The notes under the pieces: model-generated
The model's input: the letters and a program-made list of their open reading frames with translations, nothing else
Databases searched by the model: none
Told to the model about the DNA's origin: nothing
Source of the DNA: Desulfurivibrionaceae bacterium
GTDB lineage: Bacteria; Desulfobacterota; Desulfobulbia; Desulfobulbales; VMSU01
Direction: 5' to 3'
DNA: 64,000 bases
Assembly (NCBI GenBank): GCA_030145275.1
Contig: JAQYVV010000001.1
Coordinates: forward strand, 275,269 to 339,268
Position numbers and translations under genes: made by a program
Part shown: positions 61,712 through 64,000 of the stretch, piece by piece
Position numbering within the stretch: the stretch's first letter is position 1
Layout: each line of letters begins with the position of its first letter

Positions 61712-63853
61712 TTGTGTGGCGCCTTGAATTATAAAATATTATCTTATCTTAGATCTTTTTACTCCAACAGACTATTCATCCCTTTAGTTCTTTTTCTTAT
61801 TATGCTCGCCGGATTTCTTGTCCGCTTTGATGACCTGAAATCCTGGGAAGAAAGACCAAACCATACCTTTTTTCAGGGCAAACCTCTTCTTACCACCTTT
61901 GATGGCTATTTCTATCTAAATCTTTCCCGAGATCTTCTCCGGGGCGAGTATGATACTGTTGACGAGAAGCAGGTTGTGCCTGCCGGTCGACCCAGACCAT
62001 ATCCTCCCCCCCTTCTCTCAGTTTTAGGTGCGGTTACCACTAAAATAACAGGCGCATCTCTTGACATGGTTGGAACTGTGTTACCTGCAGTGTTAGGGGT
62101 GTTATTGGCTTTGCCCCTCTACCTTCTGGGAAACTTTTTTGGTGGCAGGGCCATGGGGGTCACAGCGGCTCTATCCAGTGTCTTTGTTCCATATTATGTC
62201 TATCGCAGTAACGTTGGTTGGTATGATACCGACTGTATGAATGTGACCTTTGCCACCCTTATTGTCTATTTTACTCTGCAGTTTGCAATATGTGCCGGGC
62301 GGACTAGATATTTATATGCTGTAGCCTCCCTTTGCAGTTATTTGCTTTTTCTCTGGTGGTGGGATCAGGCTTTTGCGGTGGTCAGCGTGATTTTCTTTGC
62401 TACCTCATTGGTCGCCTTGCTCTTTTTTTATCGTCCAGGGAAAAAAGAGGGATATATCTTTTATGGAGCAGTGGCTGGACTTATTTTTCTTCTGCTTTTT
62501 TGGCAGGGCCTTGAACTTCCCCAAAAAATATACAGCACTATTGTCGGGAAATTTGACTATATTTACACCTCCAAGCAAATTGCAGGTATTTTCCCAAACC
62601 AGGCCATTACGGTGTCAGAGCAGGTGCGGCCAGGATTTAATGAAATTGTCTCAAAATCAACGGGTAGTATGCCTATATTCTTTACTGCCTGCGTTGGACT
62701 CTTGTATCTCTTTTATCGCAGGCCCAAAGATAGTCTTTTCCTTATAGTACCACTTTTGCTGGCCTCCCTATCTTTTCTTTTTGCCAAACGGTTTCTCATC
62801 TTTTTAAATCCAATCATAGCCCTTGGCCTGGGTAGTTTTATTGGCGCAATTTGGTATTTACGAAAAAGATATATAATCGCTGCTTATATTGCACCTGTTC
62901 TTGCACTCGTTCTTGTCTGGCCTAACTTGTCAGATAATTTGGCAAGGGTGCACTGGCCTAAAGAACCAGCGGCAATTGTGGCAGGAATGGCCGCTGCGGA
63001 AAAACATACTCCTGATGATGCAGTTGTCTGGGCCTGGTGGGATCATGGTTATAATATGAGATATTGGTCTGATCGCGGCGTCATAGCGGATGGAAGTTAT
63101 CATAGCGGCGAAATTTCCATGTATAATGCCTTGCCCTTGACGGTAAACAGTGAACAGCTGTCGGCAAATTTCATGCAATTTTATATTAATCGCGGCTCAA
63201 AAGGGATGGGGCAAGTATATCGGGCCTTTGACAACCAGCATGGTGAGGCCATGCAATTTCTGAAGAATGTATTAGCTGCTGGGCCGGAAAAGGCAGAAGA
63301 AATAATGAAAGATACCGGGGTTTTTCAAGATATTGAACGTTCTGATTCTGCTCTGGTAAATTCTGTTGAGTTTTATTTCCCCCCAAATAAAAAGCCTGTT
63401 TACCTTTTCCTGGATTGGCGTCTGACAAAAACCTCATATTGGTGGTTCTGGTTTGGCAGTTGGGATTTTGATAAACGAGACGGGATTAATCCTCGTTTTG
63501 AAATTTTTCAAGATGTCGGTATTCGAAAAAATCAGATATTAGGGAGGAGCAGTAGGGGCGGGTTTCGGGCTGATCTTAATACAGGAATGGTGAATTTAGG
63601 AAAGAATAGTATCCCAATGGCAAGTATCTCTTTTTTTGAACCTGATGGAAAGGTGAAGGTGGCAAAGTATAAGAGCAAGGGGGCTGGGCTGGAGGTTTCA
63701 TCAGCAACCCGATCTGCAGCTTTGCTTGATTACGCCATAGGAGAATCGGTCTTTAATCGCCTTTATTTAAGGCAACAATATGATCATAAGTATTTTGATC
63801 TTGTTGCTGAGGATTTTCCAGCCTGGCAGCTATGGAAAGTAAAGGCTGATTAG
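61712..63853 (+). CDS. STT3/PglB-family oligosaccharyltransferase
   Basis: Multi-TM N-terminus, TFDGYFYLNLSRDL, WAWWDHGYNMRYWSDRGVIADG (WWDxG motif). Confidence 0.87.
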   Translation: MCGALNYKILSYLRSFYSNRLFIPLVLFLIMLAGFLVRFDDLKSWEERPNHTFFQGKPLLTTFDGYFYLNLSRDLLRGEYDTVDEKQVVPAGRPRPYPPPLLSVLGAVTTKITGASLDMVGTVLPAVLGVLLALPLYLLGNFFGGRAMGVTAALSSVFVPYYVYRSNVGWYDTDCMNVTFATLIVYFTLQFAICAGRTRYLYAVASLCSYLLFLWWWDQAFAVVSVIFFATSLVALLFFYRPGKKEGYIFYGAVAGLIFLLLFWQGLELPQKIYSTIVGKFDYIYTSKQIAGIFPNQAITVSEQVRPGFNEIVSKSTGSMPIFFTACVGLLYLFYRRPKDSLFLIVPLLLASLSFLFAKRFLIFLNPIIALGLGSFIGAIWYLRKRYIIAAYIAPVLALVLVWPNLSDNLARVHWPKEPAAIVAGMAAAEKHTPDDAVVWAWWDHGYNMRYWSDRGVIADGSYHSGEISMYNALPLTVNSEQLSANFMQFYINRGSKGMGQVYRAFDNQHGEAMQFLKNVLAAGPEKAEEIMKDTGVFQDIERSDSALVNSVEFYFPPNKKPVYLFLDWRLTKTSYWWFWFGSWDFDKRDGINPRFEIFQDVGIRKNQILGRSSRGGFRADLNTGMVNLGKNSIPMASISFFEPDGKVKVAKYKSKGAGLEVSSATRSAALLDYAIGESVFNRLYLRQQYDHKYFDLVAEDFPAWQLWKVKAD

Positions 63854-63856
63854 TTT

Positions 63857-64000
63857 GTAACTATTCAGCTGCACTCCATCTTCGCCCATTTAGGTCTTCT
63901 CGAATAGCACAAGTATGCTTCGAAGCCCTAAATGAACGAATATGAAGCACATCTGAACAGTTACAGCCTGGAGTTAAGGGTAATTTCCAGCCTACGCTGA
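63857..64000. mobile_element. IS66-like MITE, GTAACTATTCAG family, truncated by window end
   Basis: 144-nt match to 35643-35786 with one visible mismatch; begins 3 nt after STT3 stop. Confidence 0.9.

Overview
The window looks like a Desulfobacterota-type (Desulfobulbales-like) chromosome segment; the taxonomy is inferred from gene style only. Three blocks are visible. (1) About 4.3-39 kb is a surface-glycan locus. It holds a complete pseudaminic acid (Pse) route (pseB, pseC, pseF, a pseG-pseH fusion, pseI), one HisH/HisF pair with two PseA/WbpG-type sugar amidotransferases, several methyltransferases and glycosyltransferases, and a second CMP-sugar-acid-like gene set (cytidylyltransferase, DUF115-like protein, HpcH/HpaI aldolase, hydroxyacid dehydrogenase, SDR, HAD). 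A frameshifted IS with a 5-bp TSD interrupts it. (2) About 39.5-44.5 kb is accessory: a DUF4143 ATPase between two related radical-SAM 3' fragments, a HepT/MntA HEPN-MNT pair, tRNA-Gln(CTG) and MEMO1. (3) About 44.7-63.9 kb is housekeeping: cysS, serA, ispE, tRNA-Gln(TTG), prs, rplY, pth, carD, rluD-like, coaE, rho, rpmE, prfA, prmC, murA, PilZ, and an STT3/PglB-like oligosaccharyltransferase. The most striking unannotated signal is a set of short (102-188 bp) foldback elements. Several have 8-bp target-site duplications readable by eye and termini of the form GTAA...TTAC (IS66-like), so they look like MITEs. They insert repeatedly at or within a few bases of gene stop codons; one insertion appears to have displaced the pth stop codon and added four codons. 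Their inner stems differ between copies but remain paired.
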